A DNA stretch of 64,000 bases from Mycobacterium sp. DL (GTDB taxonomy: Bacteria > Actinomycetota > Actinomycetes > Mycobacteriales > Mycobacteriaceae): assembly GCF_039729195.1 (NCBI RefSeq), contig NZ_CP155796.1:1302001-1366000 (forward strand), written 5' to 3'. The notes below the pieces were generated by a model. It did no database searches, was not told where the DNA came from, and saw nothing but the letters and a program-made list of their open reading frames with translations. Positions 17,238-26,558 of the stretch are shown here, in pieces (position 1 is the stretch's first letter; each line of letters starts with the position of its first letter). The translations under genes and the position numbers were made by a program.

Positions 17238-18797
17238 GTGGAATCTGCTGCTCCCCGTCCCGTGTTGGTCGTCGACTTCGGCGCGCAATACGCCCAGCTG
17301 ATAGCGCGGCGCGTCCGCGAGGCCCGGGTGTACTCGGAGGTCATCCCGCACACCGCCAGCGTCGAGGAGATCAAGGCGCGCAATCCCCGGGCGGTGGTGC
17401 TGTCCGGCGGCCCGGCCAGCGTCTACAGCGAGGGTGCTCCGCAACTGGATCCCGCTCTGTTCGACCTCGACGTCCCGGTGTTCGGCATCTGCTACGGATT
17501 TCAGGCGATGGCACAGGCTCTGGGTGGCACCGTGGCCCGCACCGGGACCAGTGAGTACGGCCGCACCGAATTGAAAGTCACTGGCGGCCAACTTCATTCC
17601 GACCTCCCCGACACCCAGCCGGTGTGGATGAGCCACGGCGACGCGGTCACCGAGGCGCCGGCCGGCTTCGAGGTGGTGGCGACGAGTTCCGGCGCGCCGG
17701 TGGCGGCGTTCGAGGACCGGGGACGTCGACTGGCCGGCGTGCAGTACCACCCCGAGGTGATGCACACGCCGCACGGTCAGCAGATTCTGAGTCGTTTCCT
17801 CCATGAGTTCGCCGGCATCGACGCGGCGTGGACCCCGGCCAACATCGCCGACGCCCTCGTCGAGCAGGTGCGCGCCCAGATCGGTGACGGCCGGGCGATC
17901 TGCGGACTGTCCGGCGGTGTCGATTCGGCGGTCGCGGCCGCGCTGGTGCAGCGGGCGGTCGGGGATCGGCTGACCTGCGTGTTCGTCGACCACGGGTTGC
18001 TGCGCGCGGGCGAACGGGCGCAGGTCCAGCGCGATTTTGTCGCCGCGACCGGCGCCAAGCTGGTCACGGTCGACGTGGCCGACCGGTTCCTCGAGGCGCT
18101 TTCCGGTGTCACCAACCCCGAGGGCAAGCGCAAGATCATCGGCCGTGAGTTCATCAGGGCGTTCGAGGGTGCGGTGCGAGATGCGCTGGGCGCGGCCGAC
18201 GGGGAGGTCGAGTTCCTGGTCCAGGGAACGCTGTACCCCGACGTGGTGGAGTCCGGCGGGGGTTCGGGAACCGCGAACATCAAGAGCCACCACAACGTCG
18301 GCGGACTGCCCGGCGACCTCAAGTTCAGGCTCGTCGAGCCGCTGCGGCTGCTGTTCAAGGACGAGGTCCGCGCGGTCGGGCGGGAACTGGGTCTTCCGGA
18401 GGAAATCGTTGCGCGTCAACCGTTTCCGGGTCCCGGTCTGGGCATCCGGATCGTCGGTGAGGTCACGGCCGATCGGCTCGACACGTTGCGCCGCGCCGAT
18501 GCCATCGCCCGCGAGGAACTGACGTCGGCCGGTCTGGATCACCAGATCTGGCAGTGCCCGGTGGTGCTGCTGGCCGACGTCCGCTCGGTCGGCGTGCAGG
18601 GCGACGGCCGCACCTACGGGCATCCGATCGTGCTGCGTCCGGTGTCCAGCGAGGACGCGATGACCGCCGACTGGACGCGGGTGCCCTACGAAGTGCTGGA
18701 ACGGATTTCGACCCGCATCACCAACGAGGTGCGTGAGGTGAACCGGGTGGTGCTGGATGTCACCAGCAAGCCGCCGGGCACCATCGAGTGGGAGTGA
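17238..18797 (+). CDS. guaA: GMP synthase (glutamine-hydrolysing)
   Basis: 519 residues. N-terminal class I glutamine amidotransferase with nucleophile Cys in FGICYGFQ and the His/Glu pair in [11 protein letters not shown]-pyrophosphatase P-loop [10 protein letters not shown] near residue 223; C-terminal dimerisation domain ending GTIEWE. It converts XMP, ATP and glutamine to GMP, completing the pathway begun by GuaB2. GTG 17238 is the only sensible start and matches the family N-terminus. It is separated from guaB2/guaB3 by about 6.6 kb, similar to the M. tuberculosis order. Confidence 0.98.
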   Translation: MESAAPRPVLVVDFGAQYAQLIARRVREARVYSEVIPHTASVEEIKARNPRAVVLSGGPASVYSEGAPQLDPALFDLDVPVFGICYGFQAMAQALGGTVARTGTSEYGRTELKVTGGQLHSDLPDTQPVWMSHGDAVTEAPAGFEVVATSSGAPVAAFEDRGRRLAGVQYHPEVMHTPHGQQILSRFLHEFAGIDAAWTPANIADALVEQVRAQIGDGRAICGLSGGVDSAVAAALVQRAVGDRLTCVFVDHGLLRAGERAQVQRDFVAATGAKLVTVDVADRFLEALSGVTNPEGKRKIIGREFIRAFEGAVRDALGAADGEVEFLVQGTLYPDVVESGGGSGTANIKSHHNVGGLPGDLKFRLVEPLRLLFKDEVRAVGRELGLPEEIVARQPFPGPGLGIRIVGEVTADRLDTLRRADAIAREELTSAGLDHQIWQCPVVLLADVRSVGVQGDGRTYGHPIVLRPVSSEDAMTADWTRVPYEVLERISTRITNEVREVNRVVLDVTSKPPGTIEWE

Positions 18798-19697
18798 CTA
18801 CTCCTCGGCTGCTTGGGCTGGACTCTCGATCGACTGCGCCAGGATCCCCGCCACCACCGATTCGACGTTCGCCTCGATCGAGGACGTCAACGTCGCGGTG
18901 ACGGCCGACACCGCGACCGTGCGGAACCGCACCAGCATCGTGATCAACTCGGCCATCTCGGTGTCCGGTGGCAACTCCGCCCCCGGGTTGAGGCGGTCGC
19001 CGATGTGGTCCACACCGGCGCGCACCAGGATGCCGCTGATCTGATCGACGAGCGGGGTGATCTGCTCGTGGATGTCGATCAGCTTGCCGGTGTCCACGCC
19101 GTACTGCCGGATCTCGTTGAACGCCTCGATCAGCTTGGGTCGCATGATCGTCGCGTCGACACCGTCGTTCTCCAGCTTGATCACCCCGAGGGCGATCATC
19201 CGGTCGAACCCGGCGTCGTCGTCGACGAGCGTCCTCGCCTCGGCCAGCGACATGCGCTGCGGCTTCTCCGCAGCCCAGCTCCCCGAGATCGCCGATTCCA
19301 GGCCCAGCATGTCCCCAACGTCCTTGCCCTGCTCCCAGGCCGACAGCATCTCGTTGACGTGCGCGATGTTGTAGCCACGGTCGAGCAGTGAGGTGATCAT
19401 CCGCAGGCGGGTCAGGTGGGTGTCGTTGAACAGTGCGATCCGGCCGACCCGCAGCGGCGGATGCAGCAGGCCGCGGTCGCGGTAGACCCGGATGTTGCGG
19501 GTCGTGGTGCCGGCCAGTCGGGCCAGGTCCTCGATGCGGTACTCGCCGGAGGCCGCGACGCCGTGCGGTTGCACCGCGGCGTCGAAGAGTTGCGACACCG
19601 CTGTCTCGACCACGTCCCGGGACCCGCGACGGATCCGTCGCAGGATCGTCGGGATCGGTCCGCTCGGCGGACGCGGCGGCCTGGGCCCGGACATCAA
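18798..19697 (-). CDS. MerR-type regulator at the end of the BVMO operon
   Basis: 299 residues. A MerR helix-turn-helix sits at about residues 52-120 (YRIEDLARLAGTTTRNIRVYRDRGLLHPP), preceded by an unusual 50-residue Pro/Arg-rich extension. The C-terminal ~170 residues form an all-helical effector domain (IHEQITPLVDQISGILVRAGVDHI) not matching the metal-type MerRs. It is last in a tight minus-strand operon, 6 bases after the monooxygenase stop, and its stop abuts the guaA stop. It likely controls the operon in response to a lipid or ketone substrate; that is inference. Confidence 0.85.
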   Translation of the reverse strand: MMSGPRPPRPPSGPIPTILRRIRRGSRDVVETAVSQLFDAAVQPHGVAASGEYRIEDLARLAGTTTRNIRVYRDRGLLHPPLRVGRIALFNDTHLTRLRMITSLLDRGYNIAHVNEMLSAWEQGKDVGDMLGLESAISGSWAAEKPQRMSLAEARTLVDDDAGFDRMIALGVIKLENDGVDATIMRPKLIEAFNEIRQYGVDTGKLIDIHEQITPLVDQISGILVRAGVDHIGDRLNPGAELPPDTEMAELITMLVRFRTVAVSAVTATLTSSIEANVESVVAGILAQSIESPAQAAEE

Positions 19698-19703
19698 GAC
19701 TTC

Positions 19704-21206
19704 TCAGGCCGTCGAGATGACCACTCGCGGGCGCACGTCGCGTGCCACCGCGTGATAATCCTCGAACCGGAACTGCCGCATCTGTCGAAGATACTGCGTC
19801 GCGAACCCGGGGTACATCGAGGCATTGAAACCGTCAGCGGTCAGATACCAGCTGTTGCACCCGGTCATCCAGGTGGTCTTGGTCAATCGCTGCTGGATGT
19901 CGTCGTTGTGGCGGCGCTGAACCTCGGCGCGCACGTCGAGGTAGCGCAGGTTCTGGTTGAGGATCGTGGTGATCCCGGTGACCGCGTAGTCCAGTTGGCC
20001 CTCGACGTAGACCAGCAGCGAGTTGTGGCCCGGCCCGGAGTTCGGCCCGCACATGAAGAACAGGTTCGGATAGCCGTGCGCGCTGGCGCTCTTGTAGGCC
20101 TCGGCGTGCCCGGCCCACTCCTGCTGCAGCGACCGGCCGCCGAGTCCGGTGACCGGGAACGGCGGGCCGGACAGATGCACGTCGTAGCCGGTGGCGAACA
20201 CGATTGCGTCGAGGTGGTGCTCGATTCCGTCGCTGGTGCGGATCCCGACGGGGCTGAGGGTGGCGATCGGCCAGTCGATCAGCTTGCAGTTGTCGCGCTG
20301 CAGAGCGGGGTAGTAGTCGCTGGAGATCAGCATGCGTTTGCAGCCGGGCGTGAAGTCGGGGGTGAGCTGGCGGCGCAGCCAGGGGTCGGCGACAGTGCGG
20401 CGCAGATGCGCCTTGCCCAGGCGGCCGACCAGGCGGCTCAGCGGCGTGTTCCACACCAGGGCGGTGGCGCTCGCCTCATGGCCCCAGAACAGCGCCTGAC
20501 GGGCGAGTTCCTGGGTTGCGGGCACCTTCGCGAACAGCGATTGCACCGCCGCCGGCATCGGGACGTCGAGGCGCGGGAGCACCCAGCCGGGGGTCCGCTG
20601 GAACACCTTGACGAACTCGGCCGTCTTGACCAGTTCGGGAACGATCTGCACAGCACTGGCGCCGGTGCCGATCACCGCGACGCGTTTGCCGGTGAAGTCG
20701 TAGTCGTGATCCCAGGCCGCGCTGTGGATCTTGTGGCCTTCGTAGCTGTTGATGCCGCGGATGTCGGGCAGCTTGTGATCTGCCAGCGGGCCGCCCGCGA
20801 GTACCACGGTTCGTGCCTGGAACCGTTTGCGCCCCTTGGTGGTCGCCGTCCACACCCCGGCGTCCTCGTCGAAGCTCAGGCCGGTGATCTCGGTGTTGAA
20901 ACGGATCAACGGCCGCAGTCCGTGCTGATCGGTCAGATCCTCGATGTGTCGGCAGATCTCGTCACCTGACGGGTACGCCCGCGACCACGTCGGGTTCTTG
21001 ACGAACGAGAACGAGTACAGCAGCGACGGGATGTCGCAGGCCACACCGGGGTAGGTGTTGTCCCGCCACGTTCCACCGACGCGATCGGTGCGTTCGACGA
21101 TGACGAGGTCGTCGACGCCGGCTCCTCTGAGCTTGATCGCGGCGCCCAGGCCGGTGAACCCGGCGCCGACGATGAGGGTGTCGTGAATGCGGTTGGTGGC
21201 AGCCAT
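19704..21206 (-). CDS. Flavin-dependent Baeyer-Villiger type monooxygenase
   Basis: 500 residues. FAD site VGAGFTGLGAA (near 13) and NADP site VIGTGASAVQIVPEL (near 182) flank the BVMO fingerprint G-x3-H-x3-W in YEGHKIHSAAWDHD, with Tyr in place of the usual first Phe. It resembles MymA/EthA-type mycobacterial enzymes that insert oxygen next to a ketone to give an ester, or S-oxygenate thioamides. The neighbours (SDR, hydrolase) fit an alcohol to ketone to ester to acid-plus-alcohol sequence. The start ATG 21206 follows the di-iron gene by 3 bases. Confidence 0.92.
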   Translation of the reverse strand: MAATNRIHDTLIVGAGFTGLGAAIKLRGAGVDDLVIVERTDRVGGTWRDNTYPGVACDIPSLLYSFSFVKNPTWSRAYPSGDEICRHIEDLTDQHGLRPLIRFNTEITGLSFDEDAGVWTATTKGRKRFQARTVVLAGGPLADHKLPDIRGINSYEGHKIHSAAWDHDYDFTGKRVAVIGTGASAVQIVPELVKTAEFVKVFQRTPGWVLPRLDVPMPAAVQSLFAKVPATQELARQALFWGHEASATALVWNTPLSRLVGRLGKAHLRRTVADPWLRRQLTPDFTPGCKRMLISSDYYPALQRDNCKLIDWPIATLSPVGIRTSDGIEHHLDAIVFATGYDVHLSGPPFPVTGLGGRSLQQEWAGHAEAYKSASAHGYPNLFFMCGPNSGPGHNSLLVYVEGQLDYAVTGITTILNQNLRYLDVRAEVQRRHNDDIQQRLTKTTWMTGCNSWYLTADGFNASMYPGFATQYLRQMRQFRFEDYHAVARDVRPRVVISTA

Positions 21207-21209
21207 GTG

Positions 21210-22142
21210 TCAGGCCGCCGGCTCGTGGGTGAGTTCCTTGAACCACGACGGGATCGGCTTGAGCAGCGCCTTGGGGTAGTAGTCGGACGCCCACACCATC
21301 GGGTTGGCCAGCCAGTGATACGGGTTGTTCGGTTTGACGACCATTCGCGCGTGCAGTTTCAGGATCTGATACGTCGGAACCCGCCAGGTGCTCTCGCTGC
21401 GTTCGCCGAGCGTCTTGAACCGATTCATCGCGTTGTAGAGCTTCTCGGGTTGCAGGCCCATGTCGACGATGTTGTTGCGCATCCGGTTCAGCAGCGGGAT
21501 GTACATGATGGCGCCGATAATGAGGCCGGGTGTGGCGACGTTGCCGACGAACTGCACCAGCAGGCGGCGCGCGTCGGCCTGGCCGATCATGTTGAGTACC
21601 TCGAAATCAACTGCGATGTGCCGGGATTCGTCGTTGTTGATCTTCTCGAAGACCTGGTGACAGACCGGGTCGTGCACCTCTTCGAGCAGGAACTTCAGCA
21701 GCGCGCCGTCGAGTGCCACCTCGAGCATCGGGATGACGGTGCCCAGGATCGACAGCGACATGTCGTCGGCGTAGGTGTCGAGCCACTCGATCGCCAACCG
21801 GATGTTGACGTTGGGTTCGGGCATCTCGCCGTCGTCGAGCATGCCCCACCGCTTCATCAGGGCCAGTTCGGCGTTGGCGTGGCGCTGCTCCTCGGCGTGG
21901 AAGTAGCGGTAGATCTCTGCCAGTGTCGGCGTCGGCGCCTTCTTGGCCATCGCGGCGAACCCGCGTGCACCGACGTTCTCGATCCAGCACAGGTCGGCCA
22001 TGAACGCCTTGAGCTTGGGCCGCATCTCGTCGGTGATCATCTCGGCACCCGGAGCGTCCCAGTCGATGTCGGCCAGTGCCCACTGGCGATCCTTGATCTT
22101 CGCCAGCATGACATCCATGTCGATTTTTGTTTTCACGGCCAT
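21210..22142 (-). CDS. Ferritin-like di-iron protein
   Basis: 310 residues, helical. Four carboxylate-bearing helices are visible: CWIEN, AEEQRHANAE, PMLEVALDG and NNDESRHIAVD. The two E-x2-H motifs (EEQRH, ESRH) plus two lone Glu are the standard ligand set of ferritin-like di-iron oxygenases. No signal peptide. It may hydroxylate or desaturate the operon's substrate, or deliver an oxygenation step upstream of the BVMO; substrate unknown. GAGAGGG precedes ATG 22142, ruling out a longer Arg/Pro-rich frame. Eight bases separate it from the SDR gene. Confidence 0.8.
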   Translation of the reverse strand: MAVKTKIDMDVMLAKIKDRQWALADIDWDAPGAEMITDEMRPKLKAFMADLCWIENVGARGFAAMAKKAPTPTLAEIYRYFHAEEQRHANAELALMKRWGMLDDGEMPEPNVNIRLAIEWLDTYADDMSLSILGTVIPMLEVALDGALLKFLLEEVHDPVCHQVFEKINNDESRHIAVDFEVLNMIGQADARRLLVQFVGNVATPGLIIGAIMYIPLLNRMRNNIVDMGLQPEKLYNAMNRFKTLGERSESTWRVPTYQILKLHARMVVKPNNPYHWLANPMVWASDYYPKALLKPIPSWFKELTHEPAA

Positions 22143-22150
22143 GACCCTCT

Positions 22151-22981
22151 CTACGTGGTGACTCGAGTGGTGAAGCCGACGGCGCGGGTGTACACCGTCG
22201 GGGTGAAACGCTTGATGCCCCAACCGATCCGGGCTTCGGGCTGCGGCATGCAGTAGAGGCCGCCGCGGTCGAGGGTGTCCAGGCAGGTCCGGGCGACGCG
22301 CTCGGGGGAGAAGCCGATCCACCGCATCAGCTGATCGGCGAGCTGGGTGGATTGATCGGAGATGCGACCAGCTTCGACGATATTAGTCTTGACGAACGTC
22401 GGGCACAGCACGGTGACGTTGACGCCGGTGCCCGCCAGTTCGGCGGCCAGGGTCTCCGAAAGCGACAGGGTGCCTGCCTTGCTGACGTTGTAGGCGGCCA
22501 TGCCGGGCGCGGCGCCGAACGCCGCCGCCGAGGCGACGTTGATGATGCCTGCGGGCCTGCCTGCTTCCCGCAGGATCGGGGCGAACACGTGGCAGCCGTG
22601 GATCGGTCCCCACAGATTGACGTCGAGCACCCAGTTCCAGTCGGCCAGATCGGTCTCACCGATGGCGGCCCCGCCGGCGCCGACGCCCGCATTGTTGATC
22701 ACCAGCGTAGGTGGGCCGTCGAACCAGGACTGGGCCTCCTCGGCGAGCTGATGTACCTGCTCGATCTTGGTGACGTCGCACTGGACCGGCAGCGCCCGGC
22801 CGCCGGCGGCTTCGATGGTTTTTGAGGTCAGGCGGGCAGCTTCGAGGTTGACGTCGCTGCACACCACGCGACCGCCGCGGCTTGCCAGTTCGACGGCGAA
22901 TGCGGCACCGATACCGCTGCCCGCGCCGGTGATCACGGCGTCGGCGGCGCGGCTACGCTTCGTGCTGAAGAGACCCAGCAT
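22151..22981 (-). CDS. Short-chain dehydrogenase (SadH-like)
   Basis: 276 residues. Classical SDR: cofactor loop TGAGSGIGAAFA near residue 18, NNAGVG, catalytic Ser in NVASAAAFG, Y-x3-K in YNVSK. A C-terminal extension ends PTVYTRAVGFTTR. The length and neighbours resemble SadH (Rv3085) of the mymA operon. It probably interconverts an alcohol and ketone for the adjacent BVMO. ATG 22981 is 1 base from the hydrolase stop, so the two are coupled. Confidence 0.88.
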   Translation of the reverse strand: MLGLFSTKRSRAADAVITGAGSGIGAAFAVELASRGGRVVCSDVNLEAARLTSKTIEAAGGRALPVQCDVTKIEQVHQLAEEAQSWFDGPPTLVINNAGVGAGGAAIGETDLADWNWVLDVNLWGPIHGCHVFAPILREAGRPAGIINVASAAAFGAAPGMAAYNVSKAGTLSLSETLAAELAGTGVNVTVLCPTFVKTNIVEAGRISDQSTQLADQLMRWIGFSPERVARTCLDTLDRGGLYCMPQPEARIGWGIKRFTPTVYTRAVGFTTRVTT

Positions 22982-22982
22982 C

Positions 22983-23978
22983 TCAGCCCACCTGTCCGAT
23001 GCTGTTGGTGCGCAGCGAGTCTGCGACGAATGTGGCGATCTTCCGCATCGCCGGTGCGGCCTCTGGGGTGAGCCGCGGCAGCGCGTGGAAGACGTGCACC
23101 TGACCGGGCCAGATCTGGAGGTCGCAGCGGCCGCCCGCGGCGGTGAGGTCCTCGGCGAGGGTGATGGCGTCGGCCGCGAGCATCTCTGCACCTCCCGCGT
23201 GGATCAGCGTCGGCGGCAGCGGGCGTCCGCCCGCGACGTCCAGTGCCAGCCGTGGATGGGTGGGATCGATGCCAGCGCAGTACAACTCGACCAGGCGTGC
23301 GGCGTCGCGGGATCTGATCGCCGGATCGGGGCAGGTGAGCTCGCGGGTGCGGGCGAGACCGAACGTCAGATCCACCAGTGGAGAGAGCAGCACGAGGCTT
23401 GCGGGATGCCGGATGTCGGGTTGCAGCATCAGGTCGACGGCGAGGTGACCACCCGCCGAGTCGCCGGCCACCACGATCTGCTCGGGGGGTATCCCGCACT
23501 GTTCGGTCAGCCAATGCCAGCCGTGCCGGACATCGTCTGCGGCAGTGGGGAAGCGGTGCCGCGGCGCCAACCGGTAGTCGACGCTGAAGACGGGGAGTCC
23601 CGTCAGTTGCGACAGCCACGAGGTGAGCCGGCGGTGGGTGCGTGGTGAGCACAACGCATAACCGCTGCCGTGGACGAAGTAGATCGCATGCGTGGTGCCC
23701 TGACGGGCTACGCCCTTACCGTGGACCCACTCGCCCACGACCCGGTGTCCGTCGGAGGTCCTGGTGTCGACCGGGGTGACGTCGGTCCCGGCCAGGGACG
23801 GCCCGAAAGCATCCATGATCCTTGCGACGATCTGTCGGGAGGTCCACAGCCCCCAGGCCTGATCGGCGGGGAGGATGCTGCTGATCTGGCGCAGCGTCAG
23901 GCTGCTGATGGCCACGGCACTGCGGGATCGCAGCGACCCTCGTTCCGGCAAAGGACACGCCTGCTCGTCATTGGGCAC
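22983..23978 (-). CDS. Alpha/beta hydrolase of the hormone-sensitive lipase type (LipR-like)
   Basis: 331 residues from GTG 23978. Oxyanion-hole motif HGSG (YFVHGSGYALCSP; HGGG in most members), nucleophile Ser in GDSAGGHLAV, and late His in QVHVFHAL. No signal peptide. It heads the five-gene minus-strand operon; as an esterase it could open the ester or lactone formed by the BVMO. The start was set by TTGACA and TGTACT hexamers 17 bases apart, the latter 7 bases before GTG 23978; a longer frame from 24023 would overlap this promoter. Confidence 0.88.
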   Translation of the reverse strand: MPNDEQACPLPERGSLRSRSAVAISSLTLRQISSILPADQAWGLWTSRQIVARIMDAFGPSLAGTDVTPVDTRTSDGHRVVGEWVHGKGVARQGTTHAIYFVHGSGYALCSPRTHRRLTSWLSQLTGLPVFSVDYRLAPRHRFPTAADDVRHGWHWLTEQCGIPPEQIVVAGDSAGGHLAVDLMLQPDIRHPASLVLLSPLVDLTFGLARTRELTCPDPAIRSRDAARLVELYCAGIDPTHPRLALDVAGGRPLPPTLIHAGGAEMLAADAITLAEDLTAAGGRCDLQIWPGQVHVFHALPRLTPEAAPAMRKIATFVADSLRTNSIGQVG

Positions 23979-23985
23979 GCTTCGG

Positions 23986-24028
23986 AGTACATCCCGAATG
24001 GTGACATTTGTCAATGGCACCATTTGTC
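23986..24028 (-). promoter_or_regulatory. Promoter and nested operator of the BVMO operon
   Basis: On the minus strand, -35 TTGACA (24009-24014), 17-base spacer, -10 TGTACT (23986-23991), then 7 bases to GTG 23978. Overlapping the -35 are a near-palindrome TGACATTTGTCA (24002-24013) and a wider inverted repeat AATGGTG (23997-24003) / CACCATT (24018-24024); CATTTGTC also occurs twice (24005-24012, 24021-24028). This looks like a regulated promoter, more like a TetR operator than the 19-bp-spaced MerR type. Confidence 0.65.
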
Positions 24029-24165
24029 GGTGTGGCCATTGGGCCTGGATGCTCGTTGAGACTGCACTGAGGGCGCAGAAGTGAGAGTGGGGCGCGCCGC
24101 CAGCGCAGTCTCAACGCCGAGGAACTTCGGTTGACGCTGTCGGTGGCGGGGTGTTTACTGGGGCT

Positions 24166-24181
24166 TCGAACATATTTTCGA
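24166..24181 (+). promoter_or_regulatory. LexA (SOS) box of imuA'-imuB
   Basis: TCGAACATATTTTCGA matches the mycobacterial consensus TCGAAC-N4-GTTCGA at 11 of 12 positions. It lies 38 bases upstream of the imuA' GTG, and a weak TTGACG (24131-24136) / TTTACT (24154-24159) pair lies just upstream. Confidence 0.85.
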
Positions 24182-24219
24182 ACATAGTGTCTGAGTCGGG
24201 TGATGTTGGAGGGGCTGCT

Positions 24220-24927
24220 GTGACATTGGCAGTGAACGCTGATAAGCGTCCGGCGCACCGCGCTGAACAGGTAGAACAGCTGCGCAAGCAGATGGCCACG
24301 GTGTCCGAGAAGATGGCTGGGAAGGGGGGCGGGAACCACCGGGCGGCACCGCCGGATCCGGAGCTCTCATCCGGTCACGATTCTTTGCTGCCGATGCCTG
24401 ATTCGCTGGCTGAGCTGCTTCCCCAGTCGTTGCCCCGCGGGTCTGTGGCGGTGCTCTCAGGCGCCCGCTCGCTGCAATTGAGCATGGTCGCTGCGGTGAC
24501 GGCGGAGGGTGGTCACGTCGCCATCATCGGCCAGCCCGATGTGGGACTGCTCGCCGCGGTGGAGATGGGGGCGGACCTGAGCAGGATCGCGGTCATCCCC
24601 GAACCGGGGGCCGACCCCGTCGAGGTGGCCGCGGTCCTGATGGACGGAATGGATCTGGTGGTCCTCGGCCTGGGTGGTCGATCGGTGCCGGCGACCCGCG
24701 CCAGGGCGGTGGTCGCCCGGGCCCGGCAGCGCGGGTGCACGCTGCTCGTCACCGATGGGGACTGGCAGGGAGCCTCCGCCCGGTTGGACGCTCATGTCAG
24801 TGGTTACGACGTGGTCGGCGCCGGTCGCGACGCGCCCACTCCGGGATGCGGGCGGATCGGCCGGGTTCGGCTGGCCATGTGTGCCCGGGGGCGCTCCATC
24901 GGCACCGCGCGTGCGGTAGGCGGCTAG
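24220..24927 (+). CDS. imuA': ImuA', mutasome accessory protein
   Basis: 235 residues. RecA/SulA-like fold without a usable Walker A ([16 protein letters not shown] where GxxxxGKS would be). It starts [21 protein letters not shown]. With ImuB and DnaE2 it forms the mycobacterial mutasome responsible for damage-induced mutagenesis and translesion tolerance. GTG 24220 has TTGGAGGGG 6 bases upstream; starting further up would put the LexA box inside the gene. imuB follows after 2 bases. Induced by DNA damage through the LexA box. Confidence 0.95.
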   Translation: MTLAVNADKRPAHRAEQVEQLRKQMATVSEKMAGKGGGNHRAAPPDPELSSGHDSLLPMPDSLAELLPQSLPRGSVAVLSGARSLQLSMVAAVTAEGGHVAIIGQPDVGLLAAVEMGADLSRIAVIPEPGADPVEVAAVLMDGMDLVVLGLGGRSVPATRARAVVARARQRGCTLLVTDGDWQGASARLDAHVSGYDVVGAGRDAPTPGCGRIGRVRLAMCARGRSIGTARAVGG

Positions 24928-24929
24928 GT

Positions 24930-26510
24930 ATGGTCGGCTCCAGGGTTCTGGCGCTCTGGTGCATGGACTGGCCGGCGGTCGCCGCGGCGGCGGCCGCAGG
25001 CCTGCCCTCGACGGTGCCGATAGCGGTCACGCTGGCCAACCGTGTCATCGCATGCTCGGCGGCAGCGCGCGCCGCGGGGGTGCGCCGGGGGCTGCGCCGC
25101 CGGGAGTCGCAGGCCCGATGCCCGGAACTGCACGTCGTCACCGCCGATCCCGCCCGCGATGCCCGGCATTTCGAGCACGTCACGGCTGCGGTGGACAACC
25201 TGGTGCCGCGTGCGGAGGTGCTGCGCCCCGGCCTGCTGGTGCTGTCGGTGCGCGGCGCGTCCCGGTACTTCGGTTCCGAGCAGGCCGTCGCTGAACGGCT
25301 GGTCGACGCGGTGGCCGCGGCCGGCGCCGAATGCCAGGTCGGCATCGCCGATCAGTTGCCCACCGCCGTGTTCGCCGCACGGGCGGGAAGAATCGTCGAT
25401 TCCGGTCAGGACGCGCAGTTCCTGTCGCAGATGTCGATCCGGCAGTTGGCCGCCGAACCCAGTCTGGCGCCTGTCACCCGTGAGGGCCTGGCGGATCTGC
25501 TGTGGCGCATGGGGATCCGCACGATCGGGCAGTTCGCCGAACTTCCCCGAAGCGATGTGGCGTCCCGGTTCGGGGCTGATGCCATCGCCGCGCACCGCCT
25601 GGCCCGCGGTGAGCCCGCCCGTGGTCCGTCGGGGCGGGAGCCCGAAACCGAACTCGATGCGGTGATGGACTGTGATCCGCCGATCGACCGGGTGGACGCG
25701 GCGGCCTTCGCCGGGCGCTCGCTGGCCGGTGGGCTGCACCGCAGCCTCGAGGCCGCGGGAGTGGGATGCACCAGGCTGGCAATCCATGCCGTGACGGCCA
25801 ACGGGCAGGAGCTGGAACGTGTCTGGCGATGTGCCGAGCCGCTGACCGAAGACGCCACCGCCGACCGGGTGCGCTGGCAACTCGACGGCTGGCTGAACCG
25901 GCGCAACGAGGGTGACCGGCCCAGCGCGCCGATCACGGTGCTGCGGTTGCGCCCGGTGGAGGTGGTGTCGGCGGAGGCCTTGCAGCTGCCGCTGTGGGGT
26001 GGTGTGGGGGAGGAGGACAGGCTGCGCGCTCGGCGGGCTCTGGTCCGGGTGCAGGGGCTACTGGGTCCCGACGCGGTCAAGGTTCCGGTGCTCAGTGGGG
26101 GCCGGGGGCCGGCTGAACGTGTCACTCTGACTCCACTCGGGGATGAGCTTGTGCCACAGGCAAATCCGGACCAACCGTGGCCGGGTCAGTTGCCCGAGCC
26201 GTCGCCGACCGTACTGCTCGACGATCCCGTCGAACTGTTCGACGCCGAGGGCAACGCGGTGCGGGTCACCTCGCGGGGACTGTTCTCCGCAGATCCGTTC
26301 CGGCTGGATGCGCCCGGTCGCAAGGGTCGGCTGTCCTGGTGGGCCGGCCCCTGGCCGGTGGACGAACGCTGGTGGGATCCCACGCTGAAACGTGGTCGTA
26401 CGGCCCGGGTGCAGGTGCTTCTCGGCAGTGACCGGGCGCAGGCGCCGGTAGAGGCACTCCTGCTGTGTTATCGGCAGCGGCGGTGGTATCTCGAGGGAGT
26501 CTACGAGTGA
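24930..26510 (+). CDS. imuB: ImuB, catalytically inactive Y-family polymerase homologue
   Basis: 526 residues. Y-family fold: an N-terminal palm start (LALWCMDWPAV), a thumb helix-hairpin-helix (LWRMGIRTIGQFAELP) and little-finger region. The second acidic motif of active Y-polymerases (S-x-D-E) reads VLSVRGASRYFGSE, so it cannot catalyse synthesis. The beta-clamp motif QLPLWG is present near residue 350, the feature that lets ImuB tether ImuA' and DnaE2 to the replisome. The C-terminus (EALLLCYRQRRWYLEGVYE) is conserved. Cotranscribed with imuA'. Confidence 0.96.
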   Translation: MVGSRVLALWCMDWPAVAAAAAAGLPSTVPIAVTLANRVIACSAAARAAGVRRGLRRRESQARCPELHVVTADPARDARHFEHVTAAVDNLVPRAEVLRPGLLVLSVRGASRYFGSEQAVAERLVDAVAAAGAECQVGIADQLPTAVFAARAGRIVDSGQDAQFLSQMSIRQLAAEPSLAPVTREGLADLLWRMGIRTIGQFAELPRSDVASRFGADAIAAHRLARGEPARGPSGREPETELDAVMDCDPPIDRVDAAAFAGRSLAGGLHRSLEAAGVGCTRLAIHAVTANGQELERVWRCAEPLTEDATADRVRWQLDGWLNRRNEGDRPSAPITVLRLRPVEVVSAEALQLPLWGGVGEEDRLRARRALVRVQGLLGPDAVKVPVLSGGRGPAERVTLTPLGDELVPQANPDQPWPGQLPEPSPTVLLDDPVELFDAEGNAVRVTSRGLFSADPFRLDAPGRKGRLSWWAGPWPVDERWWDPTLKRGRTARVQVLLGSDRAQAPVEALLLCYRQRRWYLEGVYE

Positions 26511-26520
26511 TGCCAAATTA

Positions 26521-26551
26521 AATTGCACACAATTGAATTGCAGACTATAGT
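26521..26551 (+). promoter_or_regulatory. ohrR promoter with AATTG-rich operator
   Basis: TTGCAC (26523-26528) and TATAGT (26546-26551) are 17 bases apart, and the -10 ends 7 bases before ATG 26559. The spacer contains CAATTG and repeated AATTGCA (26521-26527, 26536-26542), typical of the AT-rich OhrR boxes. This predicts autorepression relieved by organic peroxide. Confidence 0.7.
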
Positions 26552-26558
26552 TCGGGTC

